A stretch of DNA of 64,000 nucleotides from Peristeroidobacter soli (GTDB lineage: Bacteria; Pseudomonadota; Gammaproteobacteria; Steroidobacterales; Steroidobacteraceae). Made by a program: the position numbers and the translations under genes. A model generated the notes under the pieces. The model was given only the letters and a program-made list of their open reading frames with translations, was not told the origin of the DNA and did no database searches. Shown piece after piece: positions 8,212-18,542 of this stretch. The stretch covers positions 1,028,640 to 1,092,639 of the forward strand of contig NZ_ML142848.1 of assembly GCF_004138485.1 (NCBI RefSeq). The letters run 5' to 3'. Numbering within the stretch: the first letter of the stretch is position 1; each line of letters begins with the position of its first letter.

Positions 8212-9588
8212 TCAATTCGGCGACCAGCTCGGCAACGAATCGATCTGCTGCGACAGGTACGCCGACGTGGACGACAGACTCGACAGCAGGGTGTCGAGCC
8301 GGGTGAACTGTTTCAGATACGTCTGCTGCACTATCTGCATGCGCAGGTCGATGTCGTCCTTTTTCTTGGTCAACGCTTTCTGCTCGGCCTGCAGGGCCTT
8401 GTTGCGCGTATCGATGGCGGCGCCGTTGGCGAGACGATCGGTGATCTGGGAGTACAGCTTCGCGGCCACGCCGGTCTCGGCGTTGCCGAACAGACGCGCC
8501 ACGCCGTCGAAGTCGCTGGACAGTGCGGCATCCAGCTTGGTGTCGTCGATGGACAGCGTGCCGTCCTTCGCCGAAGAAGTGATGCCGATGGACGCGAGCG
8601 TCTGCACGGCCGCGCCGGCTTCGGCCACCGGACTCGACAAAGTGCGGCGGATCTCGGTGTCGACGCCGGTCAGAATCGAATCGCCGAGCATCGGACCGCC
8701 AGTCTGCGAGGCGGAGTCGTAGCCGCCGAGGCGGGTCATCATGCCGCGCAGAGTGTTGTACGCGGTGACGAACGACTTGATCTTGTCCTTCGCCGCGCTC
8801 TTGTCATAACCCACTTCGATACCGACCGTCGTGCCCGGCTCGGCCGAAGCCAGGTTCAAGGTCACGCCGTCGATCACACCGGTCAGGGTGTTGGTCTCGC
8901 TGGTCGTCGCATAGCCCGCCACATTCACCAGTGCGTCCTGTGCCGCACGCAGCTGGGTGTAGTTCGCCGTGTTGGTGGTGGTGTACTCGAGCGCCGACAG
9001 CGTGCCCGCCTGCGTCACTTGAATCGCGTTGGCGGCACCGGTCTTGGTCGACGTGAGCACCAGGTGCGCGCCGTCGGCTGCATTGATGATCGAGGCGCTG
9101 ACACCGGGATTGCTGGTGGACGAATTGATGGCGTTGCGAATGTCGGCGAGCGTGTTGGCCGGATCGGCGATGCCGACGCTGAAGCTGGTGGCACCGAGCG
9201 AAATCGTCAGCGTGCCGGAGCCGACCACCGTGGTGGCACCGCCGGCGAACGCCGTCGATGAAATCTGCTGCGAGCTCGCCAGTTGCTCGACTTCGATATC
9301 GTAGCGGCCCGGCGCGGCAGTGGCCGTGGCGGTGGCGGTCACGATGTCCGCATCGGTGCTGGTCGTGGAACGACCGCTGAACACGTTGGTGGTTTTCAGT
9401 CCGTTCAACGCGCCCTGAAACGTCGACAGCGCACCCAGCAAGGCGCTGGTCGCGGAGATCTGCAGCGTGTTCTTGGAAACAGCACGCGCCAGCTGATCGT
9501 CCAGCGGTTTGCGCTCGGCCGCGACCAGCTGGGACACCAGACTGTTCACGTCGATCGACGAGCCGCCCACCACGCCTGAAGTTGCCAT
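8212..9588 (-). CDS. fliD: Flagellar filament cap/hook-associated protein 2 FliD
   Basis: 458 aa. The N-terminal family signature is VVGGSSIDVNSLVSQLVAAE with RKPLDDQLARA; the C-terminal coiled coil (NKALQAEQKALTKKKDDI) is followed by QQTYLKQFTRLDTLLSSLSS. FliD forms the cap at the filament tip that folds exported flagellin. It lies 19 nt downstream of flaG in the filament operon; its chaperone candidate fliT is two genes further. Confidence 0.96.
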   Translation of the reverse strand: MATSGVVGGSSIDVNSLVSQLVAAERKPLDDQLARAVSKNTLQISATSALLGALSTFQGALNGLKTTNVFSGRSTTSTDADIVTATATATAAPGRYDIEVEQLASSQQISSTAFAGGATTVVGSGTLTISLGATSFSVGIADPANTLADIRNAINSSTSNPGVSASIINAADGAHLVLTSTKTGAANAIQVTQAGTLSALEYTTTNTANYTQLRAAQDALVNVAGYATTSETNTLTGVIDGVTLNLASAEPGTTVGIEVGYDKSAAKDKIKSFVTAYNTLRGMMTRLGGYDSASQTGGPMLGDSILTGVDTEIRRTLSSPVAEAGAAVQTLASIGITSSAKDGTLSIDDTKLDAALSSDFDGVARLFGNAETGVAAKLYSQITDRLANGAAIDTRNKALQAEQKALTKKKDDIDLRMQIVQQTYLKQFTRLDTLLSSLSSTSAYLSQQIDSLPSWSPN

Positions 9589-9607
9589 CGTCTGTTTCCT
9601 TGTTCCG

Positions 9608-9964
9608 TTACACGGTCTGATCGATCAGACCGGTGTGCGCCTTGCCGCCCAGGTTGTGCGCCAGGCGCATGATTTCTTCCGAGGGGATCTGCCGGATGGT
9701 CTCGCCAGTGTTCTTGTCCTTGACCGTGACCACCGTGCGACCGCTGTCCTCGTCGATCCGAAATTCCAGGTAACGATTCATGCTCTGCATGTATGTTTCC
9801 AGCTGCTGAGCCGCGCGCTTCACCTCTTCGGTGGAAGGCTCGGCCGGCTGGCGAACGGGCGTCGCTTCGGCAGCCGCGGTCGGCTGCGGAAATGACGGCG
9901 AGCGGGGAGATCTTGCGATCTCCCCGCCCGCTTCGACCTGACTTGCGTCAAGCCTGCTCATCAT
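9608..9964 (-). CDS. flaG: FlaG family flagellar protein
   Basis: 118 aa. The conserved half is residues 60-115: MQSMNRYLEFRIDEDSGRTV, VTVKDKNTGETIRQIPSEEI, MRLAH. This is the FlaG domain, found between fliC and fliD in many polarly flagellated bacteria and linked to filament length. The N-terminal 45 residues are low-complexity (SPRSPSFPQPTAAAEATP) and are encoded over a strong GC-rich hairpin. A later start cannot be excluded because the conserved domain begins well inside. Confidence 0.88.
   Translation of the reverse strand: MMSRLDASQVEAGGEIARSPRSPSFPQPTAAAEATPVRQPAEPSTEEVKRAAQQLETYMQSMNRYLEFRIDEDSGRTVVTVKDKNTGETIRQIPSEEIMRLAHNLGGKAHTGLIDQTV
9902..9927 (-). terminator. Strong stem-loop inside the 5' part of flaG, possible fliC attenuator/terminator
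   Basis: Perfect 11-bp stem (GCGGGGAGATC against GATCTCCCCGC) with a 4-nt loop, starting about 57 nt after the fliC stop codon and inside flaG codons 13-21. No long T tract follows on the minus strand, so efficiency is uncertain. Confidence 0.5.
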
Positions 9965-9983
9965 TCACTCCGTGGAGTGCTCA

Positions 9984-11408
9984 TTAGCCGCGGAGCAGCG
10001 AGAGCACGTTCTGCGGAGCCGAGTTCGCCTGCGCGACCATCGCCGTACCTGCCTGCTGCAGGATCTGCGACTTGGTCATGGCGGCCGTTTCAGACGCGAA
10101 GTCCGCGTCCTGAATTCGGCTGCGCGAAGCAGTCAAGTTCTCGGCAGTGGTCTGCAGCGAGGCAACGACCGACTGGAAGCGGTTCTGCGTGGCACCGAGC
10201 GAAGCGCGAGCGCCGCTGATCTGGCCGAGGGCGGCGTCGATCGAGGCCAGCGCGTTACGCGCATTGTCAGCAGTCGTCACGTCGATCGCGGAGATCGCAG
10301 TGCCGCTCGGGCCGACGCCGATGGCGGCGTTGCCCAGACCCGTGGTCGCCGTGCCACCGAAAGTGATCGCCGTGACGCTGCTCGGAGCGACATAGTCGAT
10401 ATCGAACGTCGCGGTGACCGCGGTGGTCAGGCCGCCGAGGCCCACGTCACCCAACGTCGAACCACCGGCAGCGGTGAAGTTCGTGATGGAGATGTTACGA
10501 CCGTCGGCCGCCGTCAAGCGCAGACCGGTGCCCGTATCCGTCGCCGTCACGCCCGTGGCGGCCGACTGTGCGTTGATCGCGGCGAGCGAGTTGGAAATGT
10601 TGCTGGCAGCGCTGGCCGAAGTGGCCACCGAAATGTTGATGCCGTTGAGGCTGAACGTCGTGGTGCCGGCACTGGCCGCAGCGGCGCCCGTCAGGGTACC
10701 GGAGGCAACCGTAGCGTCGGCATGCGCGGTCAAGCCGGTGATGCCCTGCGAGTTGATCGCGTTGACCAACGAGCGGGTGTCGGAGAACGTCGCGCCGCCG
10801 CCAATGTTGACCGCACCGCCGCCGGTGTCGACCGAGAACGTACCGGCGGCGGTAAACGTCTGGTTCTGACGTGTGACGCCGTTGAACGCACCGAGCGCCG
10901 CCGAGCGGGCATTGGTGATCGAAGAGACCGTGATCTGGTCGGTGGCGGTCGCGTTGGCGCCGACCTGGAAGGTCTGAGCCTGGAACGAGCCGTCCAGCAG
11001 CTTCACGCCGTTGAACGAAGAGGCCTGCGCAACGCGGTCGATTTCTTCCGCGAGCTGCTGCACTTCGGCGTTCAAGGCAGCGCGGTCGGAGGCGCTGTTG
11101 GACGCGTTGGCGGACTGCACCGCCAGTTCGCGCATACGCTGCAGGTTGTTGCCGATCTGCGAGAGGTCGCCTTCGGCCGTCTGCGCAAGGGAGATACCGT
11201 CGTTCGCGTTACGAGCAGCGACCGTGAGGCCGTTGATCTGCGAGGTCAGACGCTCAGAGATGGCGAGACCGGCGGCGTCGTCCTTCGCGCTGTTGATGCG
11301 CAGACCGGAAGACAGACGCTGCAGGGAGGTCGCCAAAGAATTGGCGGATGTCGACAGGTTACGCTGAGCGTTCAGCGACATCACGTTCGTGTTGATTACA
11401 AGTGCCAT
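9984..11408 (-). CDS. fliC: Flagellin
   Basis: 474 aa. The conserved D0/D1 N-terminus ([38 protein letters not shown]) and C-terminus ([36 protein letters not shown]) flank a variable Ala/Thr/Gly-rich central domain. This is the main filament subunit, exported by the flagellar type III system with FliS as chaperone. An AGGAG lies 9 nt before the ATG, with a 95-nt leader from a FliA promoter. Only one flagellin gene is present in the window. Confidence 0.97.
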   Translation of the reverse strand: MALVINTNVMSLNAQRNLSTSANSLATSLQRLSSGLRINSAKDDAAGLAISERLTSQINGLTVAARNANDGISLAQTAEGDLSQIGNNLQRMRELAVQSANASNSASDRAALNAEVQQLAEEIDRVAQASSFNGVKLLDGSFQAQTFQVGANATATDQITVSSITNARSAALGAFNGVTRQNQTFTAAGTFSVDTGGGAVNIGGGATFSDTRSLVNAINSQGITGLTAHADATVASGTLTGAAAASAGTTTFSLNGINISVATSASAASNISNSLAAINAQSAATGVTATDTGTGLRLTAADGRNISITNFTAAGGSTLGDVGLGGLTTAVTATFDIDYVAPSSVTAITFGGTATTGLGNAAIGVGPSGTAISAIDVTTADNARNALASIDAALGQISGARASLGATQNRFQSVVASLQTTAENLTASRSRIQDADFASETAAMTKSQILQQAGTAMVAQANSAPQNVLSLLRG

Positions 11409-11510
11409 GAAACAAACTCCTGGTGATTACGTTGCCGTAAGACCCCAAGTCTTCCGGCTTGCATCTCAGCACTGACGGCGTGATGTGCGCCGGACTGCTG
11501 TTCAAGTGCT

Positions 11511-11537
11511 GTATCGGTGCGACCACCTGGAACTTGA
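11511..11537 (-). promoter_or_regulatory. FliA (sigma-28) promoter of fliC
   Basis: Minus-strand TCAAGTTC, 11 nt, ACCGATAC, a close match to TAAAGTTT-N11-GCCGATAA. The predicted start near 11504 gives a leader of about 95 nt before fliC. The rest of 11409-11640 shows no gene. Confidence 0.8.
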
Positions 11538-11640
11538 GTGGGTGTTACCACATCGATGAAAAGTGAGCACTCGGTCACGGACAGCGGCTTAACAGTGGCG
11601 AGCAAAGGGTAAAAAGCCTACGCAGCAACGCTCTGACACA

Positions 11641-11671
11641 TGATCGAAAGCGGCCGAGGCCCTTTCGATCA
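11641..11671 (-). terminator. Stem-loop terminator after flgL
   Basis: TGATCGAAAG pairs with CTTTCGATCA (10 bp) around an inner GGCC-GA-GGCC stem, 7 nt beyond the flgL stop. It separates the long flg operon from fliC, which has its own promoter. There is no clear T tract. Confidence 0.6.
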
Positions 11672-11677
11672 GCGCTA

Positions 11678-12886
11678 TCAACTCAGATAGTTGAACAGCG
11701 ACAGATTGGAGATCTTGCTGTAGGACAGCTGCGCCGCCTGCAAGCCCACCAGTTGTTGATTCATTTTGGTGAGCGCCTGCGCATAGTCCAGATCGCGCAG
11801 ATCGGACAGCGCGCTGGCCGTATCGATATCCATCGATTCGCGCGAGGAATCCGCGGAATCGAGCCTCGCGAGCCGGGTGCCGACTTCAGCGCGCACGCCG
11901 AGGAAATGATCGCTCGCTTGATCCAGCTGTTGTAACGAACCGGAGAGCGTCGAGGTCAGTTTGGCGTTCGCGGCGGCGTTGCCCGCCGGCTGCCGCAGCA
12001 GATCGACGACGTTGCCGATCGTTTCGAAAACGCTTTCGCTGCGGCTGCGGTTCACGGTGAAGGTATCGCCCGTCGCGGGCGCGCCCGAGACAGTGACGTT
12101 CACGCCGTTGAATGTAATGGCGCTGCCGGCGGTGTAAGTGCCGGTCTGCACGACGTTCGCCGGCGTGGCACCGTCGGTGATCTGATAGGCGGTCGGCGAT
12201 GTGAAAGTGATGGTGTAGTCGTCCGGCACCCAGCTGGCCCGATCCACCACCGAGCCCACGTCGATCGACCCCGAGCCGGTGTTGCTCATGTTCACGGCGG
12301 TCGAGAACGTGCCGTTGCCTTCGGGAATGTTCATGAACACGTCGTAGCCGTTGTGACTGTCGGCCATGCGCTGCGTGCTGGAGATCTGCAGCTGCCGCGA
12401 GCCCTGATCGGCCACGTAGCTGATCGCCGAGCCCGAGCCGCCCGCGAACGGCTGCGTCCTGGTCGAATAGCCCGAGAACAGATATTCGCCGTTGCCGTCC
12501 TGACGATTGGCGATGTCCTGGATTTCGTCCAGACGTTGCGCCAGCTCGGTCGCGATGGACTTGCGATCGGTGTCGCTCAACGTGGCGGTGTTGCCCGCCG
12601 ACACCATCAGCTCGCGCACGCGGCCCATCGCGTTGCTCATATCGACGAACGCCTGCTCCTCGAGATTCAGACGATTCTTCGCCAGCGTGCTGTTCTTCGC
12701 GAACTGCTCCGACTCGGACTGCGAGCGCTGCAGTTCCTGGATGTGCACGTAGGCGATCGGATCGTCGGCCGGCGTGGTGACGCGCAAGCCGAGCGCCATC
12801 TGGTTCTGCAGCTTCGCGAGCCCCGACTGCTGCTCCAGCATCGCGCTGAGCGAGCCCATCGAAAAACCGAGAGTGGACATACGCAT
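11678..12886 (-). CDS. flgL: Flagellar hook-associated protein 3 FlgL
   Basis: 402 aa from the ATG at 12886 (MRMSTLGFSMGSLSAMLEQQ), preceded by GAGG at 9 nt; a TTG two codons upstream is possible. The flagellin-like N-terminal helix is followed by LRVTTPADDPIAYVHIQELQ. The C-terminus (LSDLRDLDYAQALTKMNQQL, LQAAQLSYSKISNLSLFNYL) is typical. FlgL forms the junction between FlgK and the filament. It is the last gene of the operon read from flgB. Confidence 0.95.
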   Translation of the reverse strand: MRMSTLGFSMGSLSAMLEQQSGLAKLQNQMALGLRVTTPADDPIAYVHIQELQRSQSESEQFAKNSTLAKNRLNLEEQAFVDMSNAMGRVRELMVSAGNTATLSDTDRKSIATELAQRLDEIQDIANRQDGNGEYLFSGYSTRTQPFAGGSGSAISYVADQGSRQLQISSTQRMADSHNGYDVFMNIPEGNGTFSTAVNMSNTGSGSIDVGSVVDRASWVPDDYTITFTSPTAYQITDGATPANVVQTGTYTAGSAITFNGVNVTVSGAPATGDTFTVNRSRSESVFETIGNVVDLLRQPAGNAAANAKLTSTLSGSLQQLDQASDHFLGVRAEVGTRLARLDSADSSRESMDIDTASALSDLRDLDYAQALTKMNQQLVGLQAAQLSYSKISNLSLFNYLS

Positions 12887-12963
12887 GTTCAAACCTCTTC
12901 TCGAGCAGCCGTCCCTGGAACGTTAGCCAGCCGTTACATCCGTGTACCGGCGTTCGCCCGGAC

Positions 12964-14856
12964 TCACCCGCGGGTCGCCTGGAGCACGGACTGGAAGCAG
13001 CTGTCCGCGACTCGAATCATTTGCGAGATGGCCATGTAGGCCTGCTGAAAGCGCAACAGGTTGGCGGCTTCTTCGTCGAGGTTCACGCCCGACACCGCCT
13101 GCATGGATTCGGTCGCTTCTTCGGCAACCACTTTTTGCGCGGCGGCCGTCACTTGCGCCGCATTGGTCTTGACGCCGATGTCGCCGACGAACTGACCGAT
13201 GCCCTGCGACAGCGAGGTGGTGCCGTTATTCATCACCGGCTCGTTCATGAGACCGGCGAGCAGCAACATGTTCCGGTTGTCGCCGGTGCCGGTGCTGTTA
13301 TCTCCGACAGTGAATGTATCGCCCGCTGCCGGCGTGCCGCTGACCTGCACGCGCCAGCCATTGGCGTCGATGTTCGAACCCGCCGTATAGGTGTACACGG
13401 TCGGATCGCCACTCACCGTATAGGTCGTGGCGCTGGTGAAAGTAATGGTCGCCGCCGTACGCAACGCTGGGTTGGTGGGATTCAACACCTCGCCCGCGGT
13501 GATCGTGGCGCTGCCCTGATTGCCGGTGCCGGCTTGAGCACGGATGGGAGCGGCCGCCGCGACCTCGGCCGGATCCGTGACCAGCACCTGCATCGAGCTG
13601 ACCGCGCCGGCGGTCGGCATGATCTTCAAGCTGTCGCCGACGCCCGCCGTGCCGCTCACCACGATCGACAAACCATCGGCCACGAACGGATCGCCCGCCG
13701 TGCCCGTACCGCTCATCGGCACGGTTGCGCCCGTAGCCGCGTTCCGCAAGCTCCAGCCACCGGCGGTATTGGTGAGAATGTAATCGGAGTTCGTCAGCGC
13801 GCCCGTGCTGGTGCGCGTGACGGTCGCACTGGAATTGCCCGTGTTGTTTGCATGCGGACGAACCACGACATCGCCGACGGCGAAGAAATCGCCGCCCATG
13901 TTGCCGTTGAGGTCCATGCCGGCGTTGTGCTGCTCGTTCATCACATCGGCCAGCGCGACGCTGATCTTGCCGATGGTGTTGCGCGCCGGATCGAGCATTT
14001 CAGTACGAAAACTGAGCAGGCCGCCCAACGTGCCGCCCGAGAGCGAGCTGGTGATATCGATGGTGCCGACGCTCGACTGCACGGCCAGGCGCTTGCGCGT
14101 CGGATCGTACGGATCGCTGGTGGCGACGACTTTGGCCGGATCGCTGCCGACCACCAGCGGCTGGCCGTTGCCGATGAACACGTTCATCTGATTGTCGTCG
14201 GTCTTCACGACGTTGACGTTCACGTGCGTCGACAGCTGGTCGATCAGACGATCGCGCTGATCCAGCAAGTCGTTCGGCGCCTGACCGCTTTGCGCATAAC
14301 CGCTGGCGATCTGTTTGTTGAGGTCCGCGATGCCCCTGGCAAGCGAGGTGATGGTATCGGCCTCAGTAGAGATCGACGCATTCACCTGGCTGTCCAGGCT
14401 CTTCAAGCTCGAGTCGTAGCTCTTCAAACGATCGACCAGGCTGCCCGCCTCGCTCAGCATCGTCTGGCGCGCGGCCGTGGAATTCGGCGCGTTGGCAACG
14501 GACTGCAAAGCGTTGACGAACTTCTGCATCGTGGCGCTCAAGCCCGTGGTCGAGTCACCGAACAGATTGCTGACGCGCGCGGCCTGGCTTGCATACGTAT
14601 TCGATTGGTTGTAAGCGCTCGACGCGCTACGCGCCTGGTCGGACAGGAAACTGTCGTAGGCGCGATTGACGGCGGCGACATCCGCGCCGCTGCCGACCCA
14701 GTTGCCGCCGAGGAACTGCGGCGTGCGGGTCTGGAAATCCGGCAACTGCCGGCTGTAGCCCGGGGTGTTGGCGTTGGTGATGTTGTGGCTGGTCACGTCC
14801 AGCGCCCGCTGGAACGCGAGCAGGCCGGAAATGCTGGTATTTAACAGGTCTGCCAT
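12964..14856 (-). CDS. flgK: Flagellar hook-associated protein 1 FlgK
   Basis: 630 aa. The N-terminus (LLNTSISGLLAFQRALDVTS, HNITNANTPGYSRQ) is the rod/hook family motif. The C-terminal domain contains GVNLDEEAANLLRFQQAYMA. The central region is expanded with Gly/Thr-rich beta repeats. FlgK is the first hook-filament junction protein. A frame of more than 600 codons on the opposite strand is a high-GC artefact. Confidence 0.96.
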   Translation of the reverse strand: MADLLNTSISGLLAFQRALDVTSHNITNANTPGYSRQLPDFQTRTPQFLGGNWVGSGADVAAVNRAYDSFLSDQARSASSAYNQSNTYASQAARVSNLFGDSTTGLSATMQKFVNALQSVANAPNSTAARQTMLSEAGSLVDRLKSYDSSLKSLDSQVNASISTEADTITSLARGIADLNKQIASGYAQSGQAPNDLLDQRDRLIDQLSTHVNVNVVKTDDNQMNVFIGNGQPLVVGSDPAKVVATSDPYDPTRKRLAVQSSVGTIDITSSLSGGTLGGLLSFRTEMLDPARNTIGKISVALADVMNEQHNAGMDLNGNMGGDFFAVGDVVVRPHANNTGNSSATVTRTSTGALTNSDYILTNTAGGWSLRNAATGATVPMSGTGTAGDPFVADGLSIVVSGTAGVGDSLKIMPTAGAVSSMQVLVTDPAEVAAAAPIRAQAGTGNQGSATITAGEVLNPTNPALRTAATITFTSATTYTVSGDPTVYTYTAGSNIDANGWRVQVSGTPAAGDTFTVGDNSTGTGDNRNMLLLAGLMNEPVMNNGTTSLSQGIGQFVGDIGVKTNAAQVTAAAQKVVAEEATESMQAVSGVNLDEEAANLLRFQQAYMAISQMIRVADSCFQSVLQATRG

Positions 14857-14891
14857 GACTTCACCGGAACAGCGGTTGCGGGCCCATCAGA

Positions 14892-15842
14892 TCAAAACCG
14901 ACGCAGTCCGCCGCTACCGCCGTTTGTCGGCGAGAGCGAGGCGAACTTTAGGGAGTTGCCTGAGGCGTTGTTAGTGAGCGCGCGGACTTCGTCGGCCACG
15001 GCGACGATCTTCTGCGCGTAGTTCGGATCGGTGGCATAACCACCGTCCTGCAACGCCGAGGCGAAGGTGGCCACATCACCACCCGCGCCTCGGGCGTTTT
15101 CATACCGAGGGTTGTTGCCGATCAGTTGGGCATAATCGTTGAAGCTGTCCGCTGCAGACGCGTATGCGCGGAAGCGCTCGACCTTGCGCACGGCAACGCC
15201 ATCTTCGAATTCCAGCGTCGTCACATTCGCGGTCGCGCCATCCCAGCTCGAGCCCGCTTTGATCCCAAACAAATTGAAACTGGAGCCGTCCGAGTGGTTC
15301 GGCACCGCGCGGCCCCAACCTGTTTCAAGCGCGGCCTGAGCGACCAGCGCACTCGGATCGACGCCGAGCGCCTCGCCTGCCTGCTGCGCATGCGGCCACA
15401 TCATCTTCACGAAATCTTCTTTCGACTGCGCCAGTGGCTGATGATCGGCCGCGGCGGAAACATTCTGCGTGGCCGACGGGAACTGCGCTTTGGATGCAGC
15501 TTCGTTCGCCGCAGCCGCGTCCATGCCTTTCACCATGCCCGACGTCGCCAGCTGGCGCACCAGCACGTCCGCAAGCCCCAGGCCCTTGCCCTTGGACAGC
15601 TCCATCGAAATCTGGTCGTCGAACATGTCCTGATAGAAATCGCCCTGCTGGCTGGAAAACATCGAGCCCTCGCTGAAGCTGCGATTCGCATCGCGCATGC
15701 TCTTCAGCATCATCTGGGTGAACAGGCTCTCGAACTGCTTGGCCGCCTGCTTGAGCGTCGCCACGTCCTGCGACTTGGTGGCGTCATTGCGCAACGACGC
15801 CAGGCCGGCGAAGTCGAAGGAAGCATTGATGGGCGCGGTCAT
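14892..15842 (-). CDS. flgJ: Flagellar rod assembly protein/muramidase FlgJ
   Basis: 316 aa with two domains. Residues about 20-110 are the rod-binding part (AAKQFESLFTQMMLKSMRDA, DMFDDQISMELSKGKGLGLA). Residues about 150-310 are a glucosaminidase domain (HAQQAGEALGVDPSALVAQA, ALETGWGRAVPN, FNLFGIKAG) with the catalytic Glu in ETGWG. It opens the peptidoglycan for the rod in the periplasm. It lies 13 nt after flgI and 35 nt before flgK. Confidence 0.95.
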   Translation of the reverse strand: MTAPINASFDFAGLASLRNDATKSQDVATLKQAAKQFESLFTQMMLKSMRDANRSFSEGSMFSSQQGDFYQDMFDDQISMELSKGKGLGLADVLVRQLATSGMVKGMDAAAANEAASKAQFPSATQNVSAAADHQPLAQSKEDFVKMMWPHAQQAGEALGVDPSALVAQAALETGWGRAVPNHSDGSSFNLFGIKAGSSWDGATANVTTLEFEDGVAVRKVERFRAYASAADSFNDYAQLIGNNPRYENARGAGGDVATFASALQDGGYATDPNYAQKIVAVADEVRALTNNASGNSLKFASLSPTNGGSGGLRRF

Positions 15843-15855
15843 TGGTGGCGCCCCT

Positions 15856-16983
15856 TTAGATGACGATCAGCTCGGCGCGCAGCGCGCCTGCTTCTTTCAG
15901 CGCTTCGAGAATGGCGACCAGATCGCCAGGCGCCGCGCCGACTTGATTCACGGCACGCACGATCTCATCGAGGTTGACGCCCGCGTTGAAAACAAACATG
16001 CGTGCCGCGCCTTGCTCGACTTTGATGTCGGAACGCGGCGTCACCACGGTCTCACCGTTGGACAGTGCGTTCGGCTGGCTCACATCGTTGCGCTCGGTGA
16101 TCGTCACCGACAGCGAGCCGTGAGCCACGGCCGCCGGCGTCACGCGCACCAGCGAGCCGATCACGACGGTGCCGGTGCGGGAATTCACGATCACACGCGC
16201 CGGCGCTTCACCCGGCTGAATTTCGATCGCTTCGAGCGTCGAGAGATAAGCAATGCGCTGGCTGGAGTCCGTCGGCGCCTGCACTCGCACCGAAACCGCA
16301 TCCATGGCGCGAGCCGTGTCTGGACCGAGCATCTTGTTGATGCCGTCGGTCAAGCGCGCAGCGGTCGTGAAGTCCGGCGTGTTGAGATTCAACGTGACAT
16401 ACGGCTCGCTCGCGAAGTTGCTCGCGACGGCGCGCTCGACTGAAGCACCGTTCGGGATGCGGCCGGAGCTGGGAACGTTGAGCGAAATACGCGAACCGTC
16501 CTTGCCCTGCACGCCGAAGCCGCTGACCACCAGGCTGCCCTGACCGATCGCGTACACCTCACCGTCGATACCGCGCAGCGGAGTCATCAACAGGCTGCCG
16601 CCGCGCAGGCTGGTCGCGTTGCCGATGGAGTCGACGGTGATATCGATCGTCTGACCGGGCTTGGAGAACGCCGGCAGATCGGCACGCACCGTCACGGCGG
16701 CAACGTTCTTCAGCTGCGGATTCACGTTCGCCGGGATGGTCACGCCGAACTTCGCCAGCATGTTACGAATGCTTTGAATGGTGAACGGCGCCTGGCTGGT
16801 CTGGTCGCCGGTGCCGTCGAGGCCCACCACCAGACCGTAGCCCACCAGCTGGTTGCCACGTACGCCCGCGACCGACGCCAGATCTTTGACGCGCTCGGCC
16901 CTGGCCTGCGTCGAGACGAACATCGCCGGCACGACAAACATCGCGGCCGTCGTCAACGCGGTCAGTACTTTTGTGAGCTTCAT
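15856..16983 (-). CDS. flgI: Flagellar P-ring protein FlgI
   Basis: 375 aa from [15 protein letters not shown], giving a proper signal peptide ending near VSTQARA. The mature start is [33 protein letters not shown], the family signature. The C-terminus ends [18 protein letters not shown]. It forms the periplasmic P-ring around the rod. An in-frame ATG at 17040 would overlap flgH and spoil the signal peptide, so 16983 was chosen. Confidence 0.95.
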   Translation of the reverse strand: MKLTKVLTALTTAAMFVVPAMFVSTQARAERVKDLASVAGVRGNQLVGYGLVVGLDGTGDQTSQAPFTIQSIRNMLAKFGVTIPANVNPQLKNVAAVTVRADLPAFSKPGQTIDITVDSIGNATSLRGGSLLMTPLRGIDGEVYAIGQGSLVVSGFGVQGKDGSRISLNVPSSGRIPNGASVERAVASNFASEPYVTLNLNTPDFTTAARLTDGINKMLGPDTARAMDAVSVRVQAPTDSSQRIAYLSTLEAIEIQPGEAPARVIVNSRTGTVVIGSLVRVTPAAVAHGSLSVTITERNDVSQPNALSNGETVVTPRSDIKVEQGAARMFVFNAGVNLDEIVRAVNQVGAAPGDLVAILEALKEAGALRAELIVI

Positions 16984-17024
16984 CACGCTTGGTCCCGTAC
17001 CTTTCAATATCTGGGCGCCGTTGA

Positions 17025-17705
17025 TCAGAACGGCAACCAAGGGATATTGAAGAATCGTGCCAACAGGCCCGGCGTGTTCGCGTCATTGAGCGCGCCCTTG
17101 CCGCCGTAGCCGATCTGCGCGTCGGCAACCTTCAAGGATGAGATGGAGTTATCAGGATCGATGTCGATCGGGCGCACGATGCCCTGAATGCGCACGTACT
17201 CGCGGCCCTGGTTGATTGTGATCCATTTCTGACCTCTGACCAGAAGATTGCCGTTCGGCAGCCGCTGCGCCACCGTGACTGTGATGTCGCCCACAAGTCG
17301 GTTGCTCTGGCTGCTGTCGCCGGCGCCGTCGAACGACGATTTATTGTCGACCGACATGTTCAGCACCTCGGTGCCGTTGACGGTCACCGGCCGGCCGGCA
17401 ATGGTCGGCCCCGGCATCGCCACGTTGGTGGCCTTGCTGGTGGTGGTGCTCGAGGACTTGGTGGCGTTGGTGCTTTCGTTGAGCTTGATGGTCAGCGTAT
17501 CGCCCACGCGGCGCGCGACCGAGTTCTCGAACAGCGCAACGTCGTGACCCACCTGATAGATGGCGCCATTGCCGCTCTCCTGAGTCGGCGCCGGCTCGGG
17601 CCAGGTCGCGGAATAATCCGGTTCCTTCGGCGGGGTCACGCAGCCGCTGAGAGCAAATGCGGCCGCGACCACCACGAACAGGTTACGCACGGTGACGTTG
17701 ATCAT
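17025..17705 (-). CDS. flgH: Flagellar L-ring lipoprotein FlgH
   Basis: 226 aa. A lipoprotein signal peptide has lipobox LSGC with the modified Cys at residue 22. Conserved L-ring sequence: [32 protein letters not shown], and [20 protein letters not shown] near the C-terminus. It forms the outer-membrane L-ring. It lies 12 nt after flgG. Confidence 0.95.
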   Translation of the reverse strand: MINVTVRNLFVVVAAAFALSGCVTPPKEPDYSATWPEPAPTQESGNGAIYQVGHDVALFENSVARRVGDTLTIKLNESTNATKSSSTTTSKATNVAMPGPTIAGRPVTVNGTEVLNMSVDNKSSFDGAGDSSQSNRLVGDITVTVAQRLPNGNLLVRGQKWITINQGREYVRIQGIVRPIDIDPDNSISSLKVADAQIGYGGKGALNDANTPGLLARFFNIPWLPF

Positions 17706-17717
17706 TGCTCAGTCGCT

Positions 17718-18503
17718 TCAAAGATTGTTGGTCAGATACTGGAGCATCTGATCGGTGGTCGAGATCGCCTTCGAGTTCATCTCGTAAGCGCGCTGGGTTT
17801 CGATCATGTTCACCAGCTCTTCCACCACGTTGACGTTGGAGGCTTCGAGCGCGCCCTGCTCGATGTAACCCAGGCCGTTCAAGCCCGGCGTGCCGGTCTG
17901 CGGCGTGCCGCTCGCGGCCGACTCGACCAGCAGGTTCTCGCCCTTGGGCTGCAGGCCCGCGGGATTGATGAAGTCCACCAGCTGCAGCGTGCCGATCTGC
18001 GTCGGCGCGGACTGACCCGACAGCTGCGCGGTGACCACACCATCCTTACCGATGGTGATGCTCTGTACTCCGTCGGGAATCGTGATGCCCGGCTGCACGC
18101 GATAGCCGGCGGACGTGACCAGCTCGCCTTGCGGATTGAGCTCGAAGTCGCCGTCGCGCGTGTAGCCCATCGTGCCATCGGGCAACAGCACCTGGAAAAA
18201 GCCGCGACCGTTCACAGCAACATCGAGGCTGTTGCCAGTGGTCTGCATGTTTCCTTGCGTGTACTGCTTCTCCGTCGCCACGACGCGGACACCCGTGCCG
18301 AGCGACAAGCCCGTCGGCGCAACCGTGTCCTGCGAGGTCGAGCCGCCGACCTGACGCACGTTCTGATACAGCAGGTCCTCGAACACAGCGCGGCCCTTCT
18401 TGAAGCCGGTCGTGCTGACGTTGGCGAGGTTATGAGAGGTCACGGACATGCGCGTCTGCTGCGCATCGAGTCCGGTTTTGGCGGCCCATAAAGCTGGATT
18501 CAT
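17718..18503 (-). CDS. flgG: Flagellar distal rod protein FlgG
   Basis: 261 aa, the normal FlgG length. The N-terminus has [20 protein letters not shown] and the C-terminus [39 protein letters not shown]. It forms the distal rod between the P/L rings and the hook. Confidence 0.96.
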   Translation of the reverse strand: MNPALWAAKTGLDAQQTRMSVTSHNLANVSTTGFKKGRAVFEDLLYQNVRQVGGSTSQDTVAPTGLSLGTGVRVVATEKQYTQGNMQTTGNSLDVAVNGRGFFQVLLPDGTMGYTRDGDFELNPQGELVTSAGYRVQPGITIPDGVQSITIGKDGVVTAQLSGQSAPTQIGTLQLVDFINPAGLQPKGENLLVESAASGTPQTGTPGLNGLGYIEQGALEASNVNVVEELVNMIETQRAYEMNSKAISTTDQMLQYLTNNL

Positions 18504-18542
18504 GATGAGTACCTGAAGAAGTGACTGGTAACTGGTGGCGGA

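Noticed and set aside
13021-14844. A 607-codon open frame opposite flgK, and similar long frames opposite the second receptor (57576-59768), the histidine kinase (40667-42484) and the cNMP-rhodanese gene (49183-50343)
   Set aside because: Their products are Arg/His/Ala-rich with no domain, and each lies fully antisense to a clear gene. Such frames are expected in high-GC coding DNA.
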